Below are positions 1 to 9,719 of a stretch of DNA of 64,000 bases, piece after piece (the first letter of the stretch is position 1; each line of letters begins with the position of its first letter). A program made the translations under genes and the position numbers. The notes beneath the pieces were generated by a model. That model worked only from the letters and a program-made list of their open reading frames with translations. It ran no database searches and was not told where the DNA came from. The DNA comes from CAYNWH01 sp964400885 (GTDB lineage: Bacteria; Patescibacteriota; Patescibacteriia; CAIXNZ01), in the NCBI GenBank assembly GCA_964400885.1, contig CAYNWH010000005.1, positions 3,947-67,946 of the forward strand, written 5' to 3'.

Positions 1-1088
1 CAACATAAACAATTATCTTGCCAGCTCCGTCAGGCCCTAAACCAAGAGTATTCAAACAAACATTATCGGCCGGCAGTAAAAAGCTGAGAGACGCGCCATC
101 TGGAATGCTTTGGCTATTAGTACCTACGGTTTTATTATCCCCACCGTCAGCATCAATTAAGTAATCCGGAACATCTTCATATTTGGAATCACCATCTTTA
201 TCAATAATTACTGGCTCATCACGGGTAGTAGTCTCGCCAGTAAAAATACCATCACCAGTAGCTGGATTATTAGTCGGGTCCAGATCAATAAAACCTTCGC
301 CGCCAGGATTACCTAAGCCAACCCAGGTGCCGGCAGCATCACCCTGCCACTGGCCAGCATAAGCATGGCCCCAATAAGAACCTTGGTATAATTCAGCGTC
401 TTCCCTCGCGTCAAAAACCCAAATATCCTCGCCTAAATCATAGGCTCCTGTGGTGCCAGCCGGATTTTCATAATGAAACCAACCGCCTCCCAAGTTGAAA
501 CCTGTCGGTGGACCAACTTGTATATCAGTAACAGCAGCACAACCTGCGCCAATCATATAGACATCTGAAGTTACCCCATCCGTGCAAGAAGTGCCGTCAG
601 TAGTATCAACATAAACACAAGTTGGCGCTGTTAAACTGTCAGTGCAAACACCATCACTAGGCGAGAATAAATTATTTAAAAAATTACCATTAGCTTCTAT
701 ATCATAAAGGTAATTAATGCCATCAGAAGCAGTGCCAACGCCTGGCGTTACCGCTCCGTCAGTATCAACTGTAATCACACAAGGATTGCCAGCGAATTCA
801 TAATTACAGGCAATACTATCATTACCCAAGCCATCAGGCACATAAAATTCAGCTAAAACAACATCATTGGTGCCAGCCAAAACACTCTGGTTGCCAAAAT
901 TAGTAATACCCGCTTCCAAAAAAGTATTACTGGCTGCTTTAGCTCTTTCCCTATCCTGCAAAAGATAAGAAAAAACGATTTGATTAATGGCCACGACTAA
1001 AATAATAGCTAAAAAAGCTATGACATATTTGTCTAGCAAAATTTCTTTAAGAGATAAATCTCTTTTGACATTTTTCAGGTTAGGCATA
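1..1088 (-). CDS. Membrane-anchored secreted protein, C terminus cut by window edge
   Basis: An open frame runs from an ATG at 1088 off the left end of the window, giving about 362 visible residues. Residues 1-20 are basic and polar, and residues about 21-43 form one hydrophobic segment (signal anchor). The rest looks extracellular: rich in Gly, Asp, Asn, Thr and Ala, with several Cys that could form disulfides and Asp/Gly-rich runs (for example around 'DKDGDSKYED') that resemble calcium-binding loops. This is the usual look of Patescibacteria surface proteins with one N-terminal anchor. I recognise no family. It is the first gene of its own minus-strand unit, with an AT-rich leader upstream. 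Confidence 0.7.
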
Positions 1089-1255
1089 AATTTAAATTTT
1101 AAGCTTATTTAAAATAAAAAAAGAAAAATTAAAAAATTTTTCTTATGCTATATAAGTTATTATTTAAAAAACTTGTGGCAATGTTAGTTGTCATTAATGA
1201 ATATATAATAGCTATATTAATATTATATCATAGCTAAACAAAAAAATCAAGTTTT

Positions 1256-1960
1256 TCAGCTAAAATTAAATCTTATTTTCCAGCAGTTAATAATCGCCTC
1301 CCAGATAATCTTTTTATTAAATTTTGATTTACCCTTTTCTCTTTCCAGAAAAATAATAGGAATTTCTTTGACTTTAAAATTATTTTTAAACGTTTTGTAA
1401 GTCATTTCAATCTGAAACATATAGCCGTTAGATTCTATTTTATCTAAATCTATTTCTTCTAAAACTTGACGTTTAAAGCATTTGAATCCTCCTGTTAAAT
1501 CTTTAAAAGGCAAACTCAAAATTAAACGCGCATACAAACAGCCTAAACGGCTGATTATTTGCCGGCTTAAACTCCAGCCTTTCACTCCGCCGCCTTTAAT
1601 ATAGCGTGAACCTAAAACCAAATCATTTTCCTTAGCTGCATTTAAAAATTCTTTTAAATACTCGGGCTGATGCGAAAAATCAGCATCCATTTCCAAAATA
1701 TAATCGTAATTTTGAGCTAAAGCCCATTTAAAACCGGCTATATAAGCCTGGCCTAAGCCATTTTTCTGTTCGCGATGCAAAATAAAAAGTTGAGGTAGAT
1801 TTTTCCTTAAATCCTCAACTAATTGGCCAGTGCCATCAGGAGAATTATCATCAACAACTAAAATGTCCAAAGGCAAATGCTGGGCAAAAAGTTCCTTGAT
1901 TAATTTTTCAATATTCTCACTTTCATTATAGGTAGGAATAATGACAAGTCCTTGGATCAT
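1256..1960 (-). CDS. Polyprenol-phosphate mannosyltransferase-like GT2 glycosyltransferase
   Basis: Family 2 glycosyltransferase of the DPM1-like type, which moves a sugar from a nucleotide donor to polyprenyl phosphate at the inner membrane face. In the 234-aa protein the nucleotide-binding start (PTYNE, residues 9-13), VDDNSPDGT (36-44), the metal-binding DAD (92-94) and a GSRY motif near 120 are in the expected order. There is no C-terminal membrane domain, so it is the short form. I chose ATG 1960 because the longer frame from 2002 adds 14 residues not typical of the family. An intergenic GGGCTCTGG/GAGCTC palindromic stretch lies upstream. Confidence 0.88.
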   Translation of the reverse strand: MIQGLVIIPTYNESENIEKLIKELFAQHLPLDILVVDDNSPDGTGQLVEDLRKNLPQLFILHREQKNGLGQAYIAGFKWALAQNYDYILEMDADFSHQPEYLKEFLNAAKENDLVLGSRYIKGGGVKGWSLSRQIISRLGCLYARLILSLPFKDLTGGFKCFKRQVLEEIDLDKIESNGYMFQIEMTYKTFKNNFKVKEIPIIFLEREKGKSKFNKKIIWEAIINCWKIRFNFS

Positions 1961-2032
1961 AACTTTAGTTTTAGAGCTTAGGGCTCTGGGTTTAGAGCTC
2001 AAAGCTCAAGGCCCAAAGCCCACTGCTAAATA

Positions 2033-2833
2033 TTAAATCATTGCGTTTTTCAAAGCTTCGTTGCATTTACAATTTCTTTTCTCCGGCAAATTTTTAATTA
2101 TTTCAAAAATTACATTTTTAATTTTATGATTATTATCTTTAAAAACTTTAATCACTTCATCAATCGTAACTGGAAAAATATCCTGCATGCCTTCTAGTCC
2201 AGTATCAAAATCCGTAATTAAGGCAATGCCGCAAAAACAAATTTCTTTTTCCCGAGCCAAAATCACTTCGGGATACTGAGTCATATTAATGACTTGCCAG
2301 CCTTGAGCAGAATACCAGCGCGATTCTGCGCGCGTGGAAAAACGCGGACCATTAACCACAACCACTGTGCCACTTCCATGCACTTTGATATCTAAATCTT
2401 GGCAGGCTTTAACTGCAATGGGCGCCATTTCTGAACAATAAGGATCAGCGCCACCAATATGCACGACTTGCTCCTCATGATAAAAACTATCATCACGGCC
2501 CCAGGTTCTGTCCACAAACTGGTCTAAAACTACAAAATCACCGGGTTTCACCTCTGGCTGTAAAGAGCCGGCAGCGCAAGGCGAGATAATTCTTTCTATG
2601 CCCAGCATTTTAAATACCTCGATATTAGCTTTGAAATTTATCTTATGGGGCGCAATAGTATGCTTATCGCCATGGCGAGGCAAAAAAGCCACTTTTTGGC
2701 CAGCAATTTCACCTAATCTTATTTTGGCTGATGGTTTGCCATATTTTGTTTCAACTTCAATTTCTTTGGCCTTATCTAAAAGGTCGTAAAAGCCTGATCC
2801 GCCAAAAATTCCGATTTGTGCTTGCTTATCCAT
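2033..2833 (-). CDS. mtnP: S-methyl-5'-thioadenosine phosphorylase
   Basis: Cleaves methylthioadenosine with phosphate to adenine and methylthioribose-1-phosphate. The 266-aa length fits the MTAP/PNP family. Visible motifs are GGSGFY (residues 11-16), the phosphate-site PRHGD (52-56), a CAAGSL segment near 87, NGPRFSTRAE in the middle, and NMTQYPE near 185, which is characteristic of the MTAP branch. GGAG lies about 8 nt before the ATG. Adenine phosphoribosyltransferase (apt) is encoded next upstream on the same strand, so released adenine can be recycled to AMP. Activity on other nucleosides cannot be excluded. Confidence 0.92.
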   Translation of the reverse strand: MDKQAQIGIFGGSGFYDLLDKAKEIEVETKYGKPSAKIRLGEIAGQKVAFLPRHGDKHTIAPHKINFKANIEVFKMLGIERIISPCAAGSLQPEVKPGDFVVLDQFVDRTWGRDDSFYHEEQVVHIGGADPYCSEMAPIAVKACQDLDIKVHGSGTVVVVNGPRFSTRAESRWYSAQGWQVINMTQYPEVILAREKEICFCGIALITDFDTGLEGMQDIFPVTIDEVIKVFKDNNHKIKNVIFEIIKNLPEKRNCKCNEALKNAMI

Positions 2834-2846
2834 ATTTATCTCCGTA

Positions 2847-2905
2847 TGAGGGGAGGTTCGAATTCATTCGAACCGCGAGCTACGAATAAATTCGTAGCTA
2901 CCCGG
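2847..2905. repeat. Two-hairpin palindromic element
   Basis: Between mtnP and apt: GGGGA, a perfect hairpin (2855-2874), GCGA, a second perfect hairpin (2879-2898), then TACCC. The same skeleton with different stem sequences occurs at 56565-56621. Confidence 0.6.
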
Positions 2906-2912
2906 AAAAAAT

Positions 2913-3455
2913 TTATTTATCAAAAGTTAATAAGCTATAAACTGGCCAATGCCCGATTTTTTCTTTACCGTTTAAAACGGCTAGTTCAGCTAAAAAACTA
3001 ATGCCCATTATCTCGGTTTTAAATTGATGAATTAAATTTATAGTGGCTTTCATGGTGCCGCCCGTAGCCAGTACATCATCAATAATTACAACTTTTTCGC
3101 CAGGCAAAATAGTGCCTTCATGCATTTCAATAGTATCAGTGCCGTATTCTAATTCATATTCCTCACGAAACGTTTTATAAGGTAGTTTGCCTTTTTTGCG
3201 CACAATAGAAAGCCCGCAACCTAATTTGTAAGCCACTGGTGCTGCCAGTAAAAACCCGCGGGCATCAATGCCAACTATCTTATCAATTGCCTGATTTTCA
3301 TAAGGCTTAGCCAGCTCATCAATTATTAATTTAAAAGCTTCTTTATTTTCTAATAAAGTTGTAATGTCATAAAAATTAATGCCTGGTTTGGGAAAATCAG
3401 GCACTGTGCGAATTAACTGATATAAATCTTGAACTTCTATATACTTCTTCTTAAT
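2913..3455 (-). CDS. apt: Adenine phosphoribosyltransferase, probable ATT start
   Basis: Converts adenine and PRPP to AMP. The type I PRTase motif VVIIDDVLATGGT is near the middle, and the conserved N-terminal PDFPKPGI segment is present. The only standard start in frame is GTG at 3404, which would begin inside that conserved segment and remove the usual preceding helix. The frame stays open upstream to a TAA at 3465-3467 and encodes a plausible helix (residues like VQDLYQLIRTVP). An AAGGA lies about 7 nt before an ATT codon at 3455, so I propose ATT. Substrate pairing with the adjacent mtnP supports purine salvage. The start is the uncertain part. Confidence 0.85.
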   Translation of the reverse strand: MKKKYIEVQDLYQLIRTVPDFPKPGINFYDITTLLENKEAFKLIIDELAKPYENQAIDKIVGIDARGFLLAAPVAYKLGCGLSIVRKKGKLPYKTFREEYELEYGTDTIEMHEGTILPGEKVVIIDDVLATGGTMKATINLIHQFKTEIMGISFLAELAVLNGKEKIGHWPVYSLLTFDK

Positions 3456-3468
3456 TCTTAATCCTTAT

Positions 3469-4035
3469 TTATAAAACTCGTCGTGGCAATAAAAAAATAT
3501 AAAGGGCACTGCCTGAGCTTAAAACCATCATAATAATAAAAATTATTTGAAAACCAAACAAACTGACTAAAATACCGCCAATGGTTGCGCCAATAGCAAA
3601 AATAAAATAATTCATGGTTTCCCAGGCTCCCCATTCCAAGCCAGCTTTATGATGATCAATATGCTTGGTGTAAAGCGCATCAAAAGCCGGCGAATAGATC
3701 GCTTCGCCAAAACCAATTATGACTTGGATAATAAATAAAATCAAAATAGAATTGGCGAAAAAATACAAAAAATAACCAAAGGCTATCATACTATAACCAA
3801 AAACAATAATTAATTCATTTTCCTTGATCTTGTCAGCATAACGGCCGGAAATTAAAGCTGTGATGCCAGCGGCCAAAGCAAAAATAGCAGCAGTAAAGCT
3901 GGCATCTAATAAATCACCGCCAATTTTTTCAACAAATAAGGCATAAATCGGACCCATCATGGCGCTGGAAAATAAAATCACGCCATTAGTGGCCAGTAAA
4001 ATTCTTAAAGCTCTATTAAATAATGATCTTTTCAT
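3469..4035 (-). CDS. Half-length MFS-type transporter
   Basis: A 188-aa hydrophobic protein with about six predicted membrane helices, matching one half of a major facilitator superfamily permease (normally 12 helices, about 400 aa). A GRYADKIKEN loop resembles the MFS motif between helices 2 and 3. The frame ends cleanly in PRRVL with no sign of a second half downstream, since apt starts within tens of bases. It may work as a homodimer or be a degraded remnant. The substrate is unknown. Confidence 0.7.
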   Translation of the reverse strand: MKRSLFNRALRILLATNGVILFSSAMMGPIYALFVEKIGGDLLDASFTAAIFALAAGITALISGRYADKIKENELIIVFGYSMIAFGYFLYFFANSILILFIIQVIIGFGEAIYSPAFDALYTKHIDHHKAGLEWGAWETMNYFIFAIGATIGGILVSLFGFQIIFIIMMVLSSGSALYIFLLPRRVL

Positions 4036-4136
4036 GCTAATATTATTATAGAAATATATTATCTAAATTATAGCATAATATATTTTTTGCATATAATCAT
4101 TAGCCTAGAAAAGCACTTTAAACAAAGGAGGGAAAA

Positions 4137-4706
4137 ATGTGTATTGAAAAAAATGGAGATGAGCATGCTGATGATATTACAGAAGAAGAAGGGGAAATTA
4201 TTGAGCCCAACAGGCAACAACTAATGAAAAAGGAACTTCATGATCTGCCTAATAAATGTATAACGGCAGCAGTGGAGTATGTCTTCGTTAAATTATTACT
4301 GCTCTTTGAATATGACCTTGTCATAAAAATCCCTGATTTTAAAATACTTCTATTGACTGGGGAAAATAAATCAGGAGTAAAGGCTCACTGGCACTATATT
4401 ATAGAAAAAGAAACCCAAGGCCTTTGCCAGTCCCAATCAGGCGACATCAAGATAATTACGACTGAAGACAAAGATGTTTCAGAGGAAGATGTCCCGCTAA
4501 TTCAAAATCTTTGTTTTTTGCTGACTGCGGATGTCCCTAAACTCCTTAAGCTAAGCAGAATAATTATTACCAGGATTAGGGACAAAACTGGCAATATCTG
4601 GCAGATTGAAATTAAAGGAACATATCAATTTGTTAATGACTGGCAGAATTTCACTTTTGAACAGATACGTTACAAAGGAGGAGGATTTACCGAATGCCAA
4701 ATTTAA
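4137..4706 (+). CDS. Orphan protein with strong SD
   Basis: 189 aa, no recognised family. The N terminus is acidic (residues about 7-25, many Glu/Asp), followed by a mixed alpha/beta-looking body with hydrophobic strands and no signal peptide or clear membrane helix. AAAGGAGGG sits 5 nt before the ATG, far stronger than in neighbouring core genes. A TATAAT is present at about 4093 with a weak -35 (TTATAG). It is monocistronic and flanked by minus-strand genes, with a hairpin terminator just after the stop. It belongs to the SD-led orphan set described in the findings. Confidence 0.65.
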   Translation: MCIEKNGDEHADDITEEEGEIIEPNRQQLMKKELHDLPNKCITAAVEYVFVKLLLLFEYDLVIKIPDFKILLLTGENKSGVKAHWHYIIEKETQGLCQSQSGDIKIITTEDKDVSEEDVPLIQNLCFLLTADVPKLLKLSRIIITRIRDKTGNIWQIEIKGTYQFVNDWQNFTFEQIRYKGGGFTECQI

Positions 4707-4710
4707 TTAC

Positions 4711-4755
4711 TTTAAAAAGTTCCACGCCAATGCGCGGAACTTTTTATTTTTTTTC
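4711..4755. terminator. Bidirectional intrinsic terminator
   Basis: AAAAAGTTCC / GGAACTTTTT arms around a short GC stem, T-rich on both sides. It lies between the convergent ends of the 189-aa orphan and leuS. Confidence 0.8.
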
Positions 4756-4756
4756 T

Positions 4757-7177
4757 TTATACCACAATATTTATAATTTTCCCTTTGACGTAAATAATTT
4801 TTTTCACATCTTGATCAGCTAGCCATTTTTTTACATTTTCTTCTGCCAAAGCTATTTTTTTTACTTCTTCTTCGGACATATCTTCAGTGACGAAAATTTT
4901 ACTTCTCACTTTACTATTAATCTGTACTGGAACTTCCAAAACAGAATCTTTAGCTAATTCAGAATCATATTCTGGCCATTTTTCTAAAAAAATAGATTTT
5001 TTATGGTCCAACTTCTGCCATAGTTCTTCAGAAACGTGAGGAGCAAAAGGAGAAAATATTTTTAAAAATTTTTCAAAAACTTCCTGATTACAGCCTTCAT
5101 CTTTATATTTGTTAATTAAAATCATCATAGCTGAAATGCAAGTATTCAAATCCAGCGTTTCTATTTGTTCAGTAACTTGCTTAATTGTTTTATGAGTTAA
5201 ACGAATTAAATCATCATCATTGGTTCTTTTCTGGTTATCCAAATTATTACCAATCTGCCAGACTTTTTCCAAAAATCTTCTCATGCCTACCACGCCCTGA
5301 GTACTCCAAGGAGTCGGCTGGTCAAACGGCCCCATAAACATTTCATAAACCCGTAAAGTATCAGCGCCATATTCTTTAACTACAGAATCAGGATTAACCA
5401 CATTGCCGCGCGACTTAGACATTTTCTCGCCATCTTCACCTAAAATTAAGCCATGCGAAGTACGCTTCGCATAAGGCTCTGGCGTGGGCACCACTTTAAT
5501 GTCATATAAAAATTTATGCCAAAAGCGAGAATATAAAAGATGCAAAGTTGTATGCTCCATGCCCCCATTATACCAGTCAACTGGCAGCCAGTATTTTAAT
5601 TTCTTTTTATCAGCTAAAACTTTATCATTATGCGGATCAACATAACGCAAAAAATACCAGGACGAACCAGCCCATTGGGGCATCGTATCTGTTTCTCGTT
5701 TAGCATCTTCCCCGCATTGAGGACATGGCACATTAACCCAGTCAGTAATTAAAGATAAAGGCGAATCACCTGTTTCAGTGGTCTGATATTTTTCTACTTC
5801 TGGCAAAACAACTGGCAGATCTTCTTCTGGCACAGGAACATAGCCGCAATGTGGACAGATAATAATGGGAATCGGTTCGCCCCAATAGCGCTGGCGGGAA
5901 AAGACCCAATCGCGCAAATGATAATTAACTTTGCGAAAGCCAAAACCTTTGGCAGTCAGCCAGTCAATCATTTTATCAGTTGCTTGCTGAGTATTTAAAC
6001 CATTTAAAAATTCTGAATTAACCAAGATGCCATCACCAGTCCAGGCTTCTTTATTAATCTTGCCACCAAAAATGACTTCTTTAATTGGCAAATCAAATTT
6101 TTTAGCAAACTCATAATCGCGCTGATCATGAGCTGGCACAGCCATGATCGCACCAGTGCCATAAGAAGTTAAAACATAATCAGCAATAAAAACAGGGATT
6201 TCTTCTTCATTAACCGGATTAATAGCTTTCAAACCATGCAATTCTATGCCGGTTTTAGCTTTTTCTAAATTTAAACGCTCCTGTTCAGATTTATGTTTTG
6301 TCTGCTCAATATAATCGAGCACTTCATCAATATTTTCAATTTGGTCTTTAAATTTTTCAATTATTTCATGCTCTGGAGCAGCTACTACATAAGTTGCGCC
6401 AAATAAAGTATCGGGCCGAGTGGTATAAACTGGCAAATCATAGAGATGCTCACCAGGCAGCATGGTTGAACTTTTAATTTTAAAAACTACTTGGGCGCCA
6501 AAACTTTTGCCAATCCAATCAATCTGCTGCTTTTTTATCTTTTCCAAATAATCAACTGTATCTAAATCTTCCAACAGCCTGTCTGCATAGGCAGTAATTT
6601 TTAACATCCACTGCTCTCGTTCTTTACGTATAACTTCGCCGCCGCATCTTTCACAAACGCCATTGACTACTTCTTCATTAGACAAACCCACATTGCATTT
6701 AGTGCACCAGTTAATATCCATTTTAGCTTTGTAAGCTAAATTTTTATAAAAAAATTGCAGAAAAATCCATTGCGTCCATTTATAATAATGGGGATCTGTA
6801 GTATTAATTTCCCGTGACCAATCAAAAGAAAGGCCCAGAGACTTTAATTGCCTGGTGAAATTAGCAATATTTTTTTCTGTAGTTGACTTGGGATGCGTGC
6901 CTGTTTTAATGGCATAATTTTCTGCTGGCAAACCAAAGGCATCCCAGCCAATGGGAAATAAAACATTTTGGCCTTGCATTCTTCTTTTGTGCGCTAAAAT
7001 ATCCATGGCAGTATAAGAACGCGGATGACCGACATGCAGTCCTTCACCTGAAGGGTAAGGAAATTCAATCAGGCAGTAAAATTTATTTTTGCCTTTGTCA
7101 GCTGCCTTATATAGTTGTTTTTCCTCCCAGTATTTTTGCCACTTGGGCTCGATTTCTTTAGGATTATATTCTTGCAT
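4757..7177 (-). CDS. leuS: Leucyl-tRNA synthetase
   Basis: Charges tRNA-Leu. At 806 aa it has the normal bacterial length. The class I HIGH motif is HVGH near residue 47 and KMSKS is near 584. A CP1 editing domain with TRPDTLFG and a conserved GTGAIMAVPAHD motif lies in between. Zinc-type Cys pairs (CTKCN..CERCG) occur near residues 160-180, with a second set near 440-500. The C-terminal anticodon-binding and LeuRS-specific domains are complete. The upstream 140 nt are AT-rich with imperfect inverted repeats. No T-box signature was seen. Confidence 0.97.
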   Translation of the reverse strand: MQEYNPKEIEPKWQKYWEEKQLYKAADKGKNKFYCLIEFPYPSGEGLHVGHPRSYTAMDILAHKRRMQGQNVLFPIGWDAFGLPAENYAIKTGTHPKSTTEKNIANFTRQLKSLGLSFDWSREINTTDPHYYKWTQWIFLQFFYKNLAYKAKMDINWCTKCNVGLSNEEVVNGVCERCGGEVIRKEREQWMLKITAYADRLLEDLDTVDYLEKIKKQQIDWIGKSFGAQVVFKIKSSTMLPGEHLYDLPVYTTRPDTLFGATYVVAAPEHEIIEKFKDQIENIDEVLDYIEQTKHKSEQERLNLEKAKTGIELHGLKAINPVNEEEIPVFIADYVLTSYGTGAIMAVPAHDQRDYEFAKKFDLPIKEVIFGGKINKEAWTGDGILVNSEFLNGLNTQQATDKMIDWLTAKGFGFRKVNYHLRDWVFSRQRYWGEPIPIIICPHCGYVPVPEEDLPVVLPEVEKYQTTETGDSPLSLITDWVNVPCPQCGEDAKRETDTMPQWAGSSWYFLRYVDPHNDKVLADKKKLKYWLPVDWYNGGMEHTTLHLLYSRFWHKFLYDIKVVPTPEPYAKRTSHGLILGEDGEKMSKSRGNVVNPDSVVKEYGADTLRVYEMFMGPFDQPTPWSTQGVVGMRRFLEKVWQIGNNLDNQKRTNDDDLIRLTHKTIKQVTEQIETLDLNTCISAMMILINKYKDEGCNQEVFEKFLKIFSPFAPHVSEELWQKLDHKKSIFLEKWPEYDSELAKDSVLEVPVQINSKVRSKIFVTEDMSEEEVKKIALAEENVKKWLADQDVKKIIYVKGKIINIVV

Positions 7178-7324
7178 AGATATCCAGTTAAAAGTTCTAA
7201 AGGAAAAAGTTCATAAAGTTATTAAAAAATCAGAACCAGAATCTTCAACTTTATAAACTTTCTAACTTTTCACTTTGTACTTATAAACCAATTTTACGCT
7301 AAAATTAAATTTTTTTCAAATTTA

Positions 7325-7352
7325 AAACCTCCTGCCGAAACAAGAGGTTTTG
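7325..7352 (-). terminator. Intrinsic terminator
   Basis: On the minus strand AAAACCTC / GAGGTTTT flank a 12-nt loop just after the stop codon of the truncated protein at 7353. Confidence 0.7.
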
Positions 7353-7791
7353 CTAGTGTAAAAATTGAGATCGAACCAGGCTTAAAGGTTTAACCTTTTT
7401 CACTTCCTGGCGAATCAAAGTGCACTCCGGGCAAGTACAAGTCTGGATATGATCCAGATTAACAAAGCCCAGCACTTTGACCAAATTTGAAGCCGGGTAA
7501 TACTTAGCCTGCAGACGCAGACTAAATATGGCAAAATGTTCTTCCTCTTCTTCAATCTGGACAAAGTAACAAGCCGGCTGACAGCCATATTGAAGGATCA
7601 GATCCTTCAAAGGCACCTCTTCTGCCAAAACCAAATGCAGCAAATGAATCTGGCTTTGATCATGAAATCTTTCTGTTGGCAATGGAAAAGCCCTAATTGC
7701 GCCTAACTGCCAACGGAAAGCCAGTTCATTTTTATTGCCCTGCCCATGGACAACCAAAGGCTCGCCAAACAACTTTTTCAGATCGCTGACA
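7353..7791 (-). CDS. Unknown protein, C-terminal fragment (5' end in gap)
   Basis: About 145 C-terminal residues of a protein whose start lies in the N-gap at 7792-7891. No family is recognised. The fragment is globular, has an acidic QIEEEEEHF stretch, and ends with a C-T-C-P-E-C pattern (a possible metal-binding Cys cluster) followed by a basic tail. Base composition is slightly GC-richer than neighbours. It is not continuous with the CoA-binding protein on the other side of the gap, which is read from its own ATG. Confidence 0.6.
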
Positions 7792-7891
7792 NNNNNNNNN
7801 NNNNNNNNNNNNNNNNNNNNNNNNNNNNNNNNNNNNNNNNNNNNNNNNNNNNNNNNNNNNNNNNNNNNNNNNNNNNNNNNNNNNNNNNNNN

Positions 7892-8169
7892 AAATCAGAG
7901 TCAATGCAGTCCTGTACAACTTTTTTAGCATTTTCCTCTCCTACGACCAAAACTACCACATCCGGGCGTTCTTCCAAGTCAAAAACAGTCGGGTAGCAGG
8001 GAACACCTTCAATTTCACTATATTTAGGATTAACGGCCACCACATTATAGCCTTTATTTTTTAAATCCATTAAAACTTTATAGCCATATTTATTTTTATT
8101 TTGGGTAGCGCCGACAATCGCATAAATATAATTTTTGTCTATGAATTTTTGCAATTCATTTTTCTCCAT
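7892..8169 (-). CDS. CoA-binding domain protein, N-terminal fragment
   Basis: The first about 92 residues of a YccU-like CoA-binding protein (Rossmann fold), cut by the gap at 7792-7891. Visible features are IYAIVGATQNKNKYG near residues 14-28 (the nucleotide-loop region of the family), then YNVVAVNPKY and a PDVVVLVV strand. Family members are about 130-140 aa, so about one third is missing. They bind CoA, but their cellular role is poorly defined. Confidence 0.8.
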
Positions 8170-8189
8170 ATATCTTATAATAACAAATT

Positions 8190-8225
8190 TTGAAAAAAAT
8201 TAAAGAGTCTCAAGGACTCTTTAAT
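8190..8225 (-). terminator. Terminator of the trxA-trxB unit
   Basis: On the minus strand, AAAGAGTC / GACTCTTT with a 5-nt loop followed by a T-run, placed just after the trxB stop. Confidence 0.8.
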
Positions 8226-8258
8226 CTAAAAGATAAAAAAGTATAAAAAATTAAATAA

Positions 8259-9218
8259 CTATGCTTGTTTTGACCAATCCAACGCCGGACCTTTCTGGCC
8301 TTTTTTATGCTGTAAATATTTATAAGCTGATAAAGCTGCCTTAGCGCCTTCGCCAGCCGCAATAATTATTTGTTTATATTCGCCAAAAGCCACATCGCCA
8401 GCCGCAAAAATACCTGCTTCGCTCGTATGGCAATAATCATCAATTATAATTTGTTGTTTTTCATCCAATTTTACAGCTTCTCTAATTGGTCCAGCATTAA
8501 CCACATGTCCAATCTCCACAAAAACACCATCAACAGCTAATTCCCCTTCTTTTTCATCTTGTAAATTTTTAACTATAATTTTATTAACAAATTTTTCACC
8601 CTGAATTTCTTTAATCGTGGAATTTAAAATTAATTCTATATTTTGAGTTTTCTTAATTTTATCAACCAAAATTTCATCTCCCCGAAATTCATCTCGGCGA
8701 TGTATCAAATAAACTTTTTTAGCGATTCTGGCTAAATATTCAGCCGCATCCAAGGCAGAATTGCCGCCGCCAACTACAGCCACCACTTTATCTTTATATA
8801 AAGGTGCATCGCAATTAGCACAATAGGTCACGCCTTTATTTGTAAATTCTTTTTCGCCAGGAACCTCAAGATTGCGCGGAGTAACGCCAAAAGATAAAAT
8901 CATTGCCTGAGCTTGATATTTATTGCCAGCCACTGTTTCGGCCCAAAAAATATCTTCGCTTTTGCCGATCTTTATAACCTCTTCATATTTAAACTGACTG
9001 CCGAATTTTTCCGCCTGTTTTTTCATTTTATCTGTCAAAGTAAAACCATCAATGCCTTCAAATCCAGGGTAATTTTCTACCATAGGCACCGTACCAGCCT
9101 GACCGCCAATATCTTTGGTAATAATTAAATTGTTTAATTTGCGGCGTGAAGCATAAATACCAGCTGTTAAGCCAGCTGGTCCGCCGCCAATGATAATTAA
9201 ATCGTATATTTCTGACAT
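8259..9218 (-). CDS. trxB: Thioredoxin reductase
   Basis: FAD/NAD(P)H flavoenzyme that reduces thioredoxin. In the 319-aa protein the FAD motif GGGPAG is at residues 10-15, the redox-active Cys pair is CANC near 132-135, the NAD(P)-binding GGGNSA is near 153, and the C-terminal FAD motif AAGDV is near 280. I start it at ATG 9218, because the longer frame from 9266 adds 16 non-conserved residues. Thioredoxin is the next gene upstream, about 65 nt away, so the two probably form one unit ending at the terminator at 8190-8225. Confidence 0.95.
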   Translation of the reverse strand: MSEIYDLIIIGGGPAGLTAGIYASRRKLNNLIITKDIGGQAGTVPMVENYPGFEGIDGFTLTDKMKKQAEKFGSQFKYEEVIKIGKSEDIFWAETVAGNKYQAQAMILSFGVTPRNLEVPGEKEFTNKGVTYCANCDAPLYKDKVVAVVGGGNSALDAAEYLARIAKKVYLIHRRDEFRGDEILVDKIKKTQNIELILNSTIKEIQGEKFVNKIIVKNLQDEKEGELAVDGVFVEIGHVVNAGPIREAVKLDEKQQIIIDDYCHTSEAGIFAAGDVAFGEYKQIIIAAGEGAKAALSAYKYLQHKKGQKGPALDWSKQA

Positions 9219-9283
9219 AACAAAAATTTTAAATTTTAAATAATAATCAAAAAATCCATTTTCCAATTACTAATTACTAATGC

Positions 9284-9619
9284 CTAATTACTAATTGCTA
9301 GATATTTCTCTAGCTTCGCATTCAAAGCATCCAATGTTTGTGCGCCTACCCATTCTTCGACTACTTTACCTTCTTTAAAAATTTTAAAAGCTGGAATAGA
9401 CATGATTTCATACTTTTGAGCTAATTCCTGATTTTCATCAACATTACATTTAGCAATTTTAACATTTTTACCTTCCACTTCTTTAGCTAATGCTTCCAGT
9501 ACTGGCCCCATCATTTTACAAGGACCACACCACTCAGCCCAAAAATCAACCAAAACAGGAGCTTTACTGTTTAGAACTTCTTGTTCAAAATTAGATGAAT
9601 TTAAGCTAATTTCAGCCAT
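9284..9619 (-). CDS. trxA: Thioredoxin
   Basis: Small disulfide reductase of 111 aa. The active site WCGPC is at residues 30-34 inside the conserved VDFWAEWCGPCK context, and the cis-Pro loop (MSIPAF) follows near residue 76. The length and order are standard. Its reductase is encoded immediately downstream on the same strand. Confidence 0.97.
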   Translation of the reverse strand: MAEISLNSSNFEQEVLNSKAPVLVDFWAEWCGPCKMMGPVLEALAKEVEGKNVKIAKCNVDENQELAQKYEIMSIPAFKIFKEGKVVEEWVGAQTLDALNAKLEKYLAISN

Positions 9620-9646
9620 AAAATTAATATTTATTTATTAATATAA

Positions 9647-9675
9647 TTGACAAAAATATAAAATTATGCTATAAT
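9647..9675 (+). promoter_or_regulatory. Perfect sigma-70 promoter
   Basis: TTGACA (9647-9652), 17-bp spacer, TATAAT (9670-9675), ahead of the small membrane protein at 9720. The spacer end ATTATGC is shared with the promoter at 18778-18806. Confidence 0.88.
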
Positions 9676-9719
9676 TTAATTAACAAAATCGTACTTTAAC
9701 CTTTGCAAAGGAGGCAAAT

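Noticed and set aside
7178..7320. T-box leader upstream of leuS
   Set aside because: No AGGGTGGNACCGCG-like antiterminator sequence or specifier-loop layout, only AT-rich imperfect repeats.
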